Shown piece by piece: positions 16,276 to 17,540 of a stretch of DNA of 17,540 nt; the first letter of the stretch is position 1, and every line of letters starts with the position of its first letter. The notes under the pieces are model-generated. The model did no database searches. It worked only from the letters and a program-made list of their open reading frames with translations, and was not told the origin of the DNA. A program made the position numbers and the translations under genes. This DNA comes from an uncultured Coriobacteriaceae bacterium (GTDB lineage Bacteria > Actinomycetota > Coriobacteriia > Coriobacteriales > Eggerthellaceae): contig URRZ01000039.1 of assembly GCA_900550385.1 (NCBI GenBank), positions 1 through 17,540 on the forward strand, read 5' to 3'.

Positions 16276-17540
16276 ATGTTCGCCACACTTTTTGCTTCGC
16301 TGTTCGTGCAGGGCATTCTGCTGGGCCTGGCCGCGCTGGCATTGCTGGCTGCGGCGCCCCGGCTGCAAAAACGCTACGGTCCGCAGTGGCTCTGCCGTCT
16401 GTGGGTCACGCTGGCTGTACTGCTTCTGGTGCCGCTGCACGCGCTTGTGCCCCAGGCCCCGGCGGCGGTGTCCGTGGATACCACACCGCTGTACAGCCGG
16501 ACCGCCCTTTCGCAGGAAGTCACCGAGCGCCCCGCCGACGGTGTGCCCTACATGGTTGCCATGGAGGGCGACACGCCCACGGGCTACATCGTGCCCCGCG
16601 CCGAGCTGCAGACGGGACACCGCACGGTGCTGGAACGTCTCGCCATCGGCGCAACGCGGCTGAACCTGCTGGCCCTTGCGTGGAACCTCGGCGTGCTGGT
16701 TGTTGCGCTCTATCAATTTGGCGGCTATGCCGTCTGGCGCATCCGCGTCCGCCGCACCGCACAGCCGGTTGACACCGGCTGGCGCAGTGCCCTGCCGCAG
16801 GGGGCGTGCCCGCGCATGGTCGCCACGCCGCTGGTACGCAGCCCTATGGTGGCGGGCACGCTGCATCCCGTACTTCTGACCCCCACGGGCACGGCTCCCA
16901 ATGGCGCAGACTACATGCTGGCCCACGAGCTGACACACATAAAACGGCATGACGTCGTTAAAAAGCTGCTGCTTACGCTGGCGTGTGCCGTGCATTGGTA
17001 TAACCCGGCTGTCTGGCTGCTGGCCGCCCGCGCGGGCCGCGACATTGAGGAGGCCTGTGACGCCGAGACCCTGTGTGGCCGCGATGCCGACTGCCGCGCG
17101 GCCTACGCCGACGCCCTGCTGACCGCCGTGCGCCAGAACCGCGGCCCCGCGCTGACCAGCGGCTTTGCCCTGAACAAGCGCCAGTTCAAGCAGCGTCTGG
17201 CCGCCCTGTGGGACACCGCCCCCAAGCACCGCGGACGCGCCCTGCTGGCGGTGCTGGCCCTGACTGCCTGCTGCGCGGGCGGGCTGGTCGCCTGCAAGCC
17301 CGCCGACGCGGCCCCGCAAGACGAGCAGGAACCCGCCGCAGCTGCCGCACCGGCGCCGTCCGAGACCGCCAACCCCATCGTGACCCCGGAGCCGCCGCCT
17401 GTCTCAATGGAGGCGGGTGCCGCAGCTGTGCGGCGCGGTGCGGACTTCCTTTGGAGTGAGTATCTGACCGACGGAAACGGCTACTACTACCACAGCGGCG
17501 CGTGCGGCCTTGTGGAGCCCGAGGATTACGACACGGAATA
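16276..17540 (+). CDS. BlaR1/MecR1-like M56 family membrane metallopeptidase (C-terminus outside window)
   Basis: An open frame of 421 complete codons running off the right edge. M56 peptidases of the BlaR1/MecR1 type sense an extracellular signal and respond by zinc-dependent proteolysis, directly or indirectly removing a BlaI-type repressor. Seen: hydrophobic segments at about 5-27, 38-57, 128-150, 231-251 and 322-340; the zinc motif HELTH (217-221, in MLAHELTHIKRHD); and RDIEEACDAETL (255-266), holding the expected glutamate ligand (E258 or E259). After the last membrane segment (LALTACCAGGLVACK) comes a Pro/Ala/Glu-rich linker and the start of an outside domain with Tyr-rich sequence; no penicillin-binding signature is visible so far. 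AAGGAGG lies about 8 bases before the ATG. Two BlaI/MecI-type operators cover its promoter, but no repressor gene precedes it. The signal, whether beta-lactam or other, is unknown. Confidence 0.88.
   Translation, partial: MFATLFASLFVQGILLGLAALALLAAAPRLQKRYGPQWLCRLWVTLAVLLLVPLHALVPQAPAAVSVDTTPLYSRTALSQEVTERPADGVPYMVAMEGDTPTGYIVPRAELQTGHRTVLERLAIGATRLNLLALAWNLGVLVVALYQFGGYAVWRIRVRRTAQPVDTGWRSALPQGACPRMVATPLVRSPMVAGTLHPVLLTPTGTAPNGADYMLAHELTHIKRHDVVKKLLLTLACAVHWYNPAVWLLAARAGRDIEEACDAETLCGRDADCRAAYADALLTAVRQNRGPALTSGFALNKRQFKQRLAALWDTAPKHRGRALLAVLALTACCAGGLVACKPADAAPQDEQEPAAAAAPAPSETANPIVTPEPPPVSMEAGAAAVRRGADFLWSEYLTDGNGYYYHSGACGLVEPEDYDTE

Overview
The window looks like chromosomal DNA from a high-GC gut actinobacterium of the class Coriobacteriia, Eggerthellaceae-like. 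That placement is inferred from the style of the gatCAB, pantothenate, MoeA-like and signalling proteins, from near-exclusive use of TTC for Phe in the large genes, and from stem-loops that lack U-tracts. No marker gene such as rRNA is present to prove it. The last ~2.2 kb, from inside the phosphohexomutase gene onward, looks different: TTT and GAA codons become common, there is a canonical terminator with six Ts, a consensus TTGACA/TAGAAT promoter, and several TGTAGGG-flanked palindromes. These recall Gram-positive Oscillospiraceae (Faecalibacterium/Gemmiger type). Gene transfer or a chimeric contig are both possible.

Layout. 1-1289 (minus strand): a Rossmann/DUF2520 oxidoreductase (possible alternative ketopantoate reductase) followed by the start of panB, with a good promoter at 1370-1399. 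1631-3004 (plus): a divergent MoeA-like protein with altered active-site motifs and a His-rich insertion, followed by two stem-loops. 3224-3786: a lower-GC toxin-antitoxin-like pair (BrnT-like toxin, ribbon-helix-helix antitoxin). 3787-4088: a long leader holding a 38-bp tandem repeat. 4089-7464: the gatC-gatA-gatB operon for tRNA-dependent amidation, joined by TAATG overlaps and closed by a stem-loop that also faces the next, convergent operon.

7691-13866 (minus): a signalling operon. Its first gene is a short acidic hypothetical that appears frameshifted. Next is a lipoprotein solute-binding protein, then a 1376-residue hybrid histidine kinase (extracytoplasmic sensor, PAS-like, degenerate GGDEF, GAF, HisKA, HATPase, receiver). 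No ABC permease or ATPase is seen, so the binding protein may be a sensory partner of the kinase rather than a transporter part.

14103-15818 (plus): a phosphoglucomutase/phosphomannomutase-family enzyme spanning the compositional seam. 15819-16275: terminator, four palindromic elements, and a promoter overlapped by two BlaI/MecI-type operators. 16276-17540: a BlaR1/MecR1-like M56 membrane metallopeptidase that runs off the window. The most unusual items are the binding protein-kinase pair, the kinase's Ala/Gly-rich insertion inside its ATPase domain, the divergent MoeA, and the seam inside the mutase gene.
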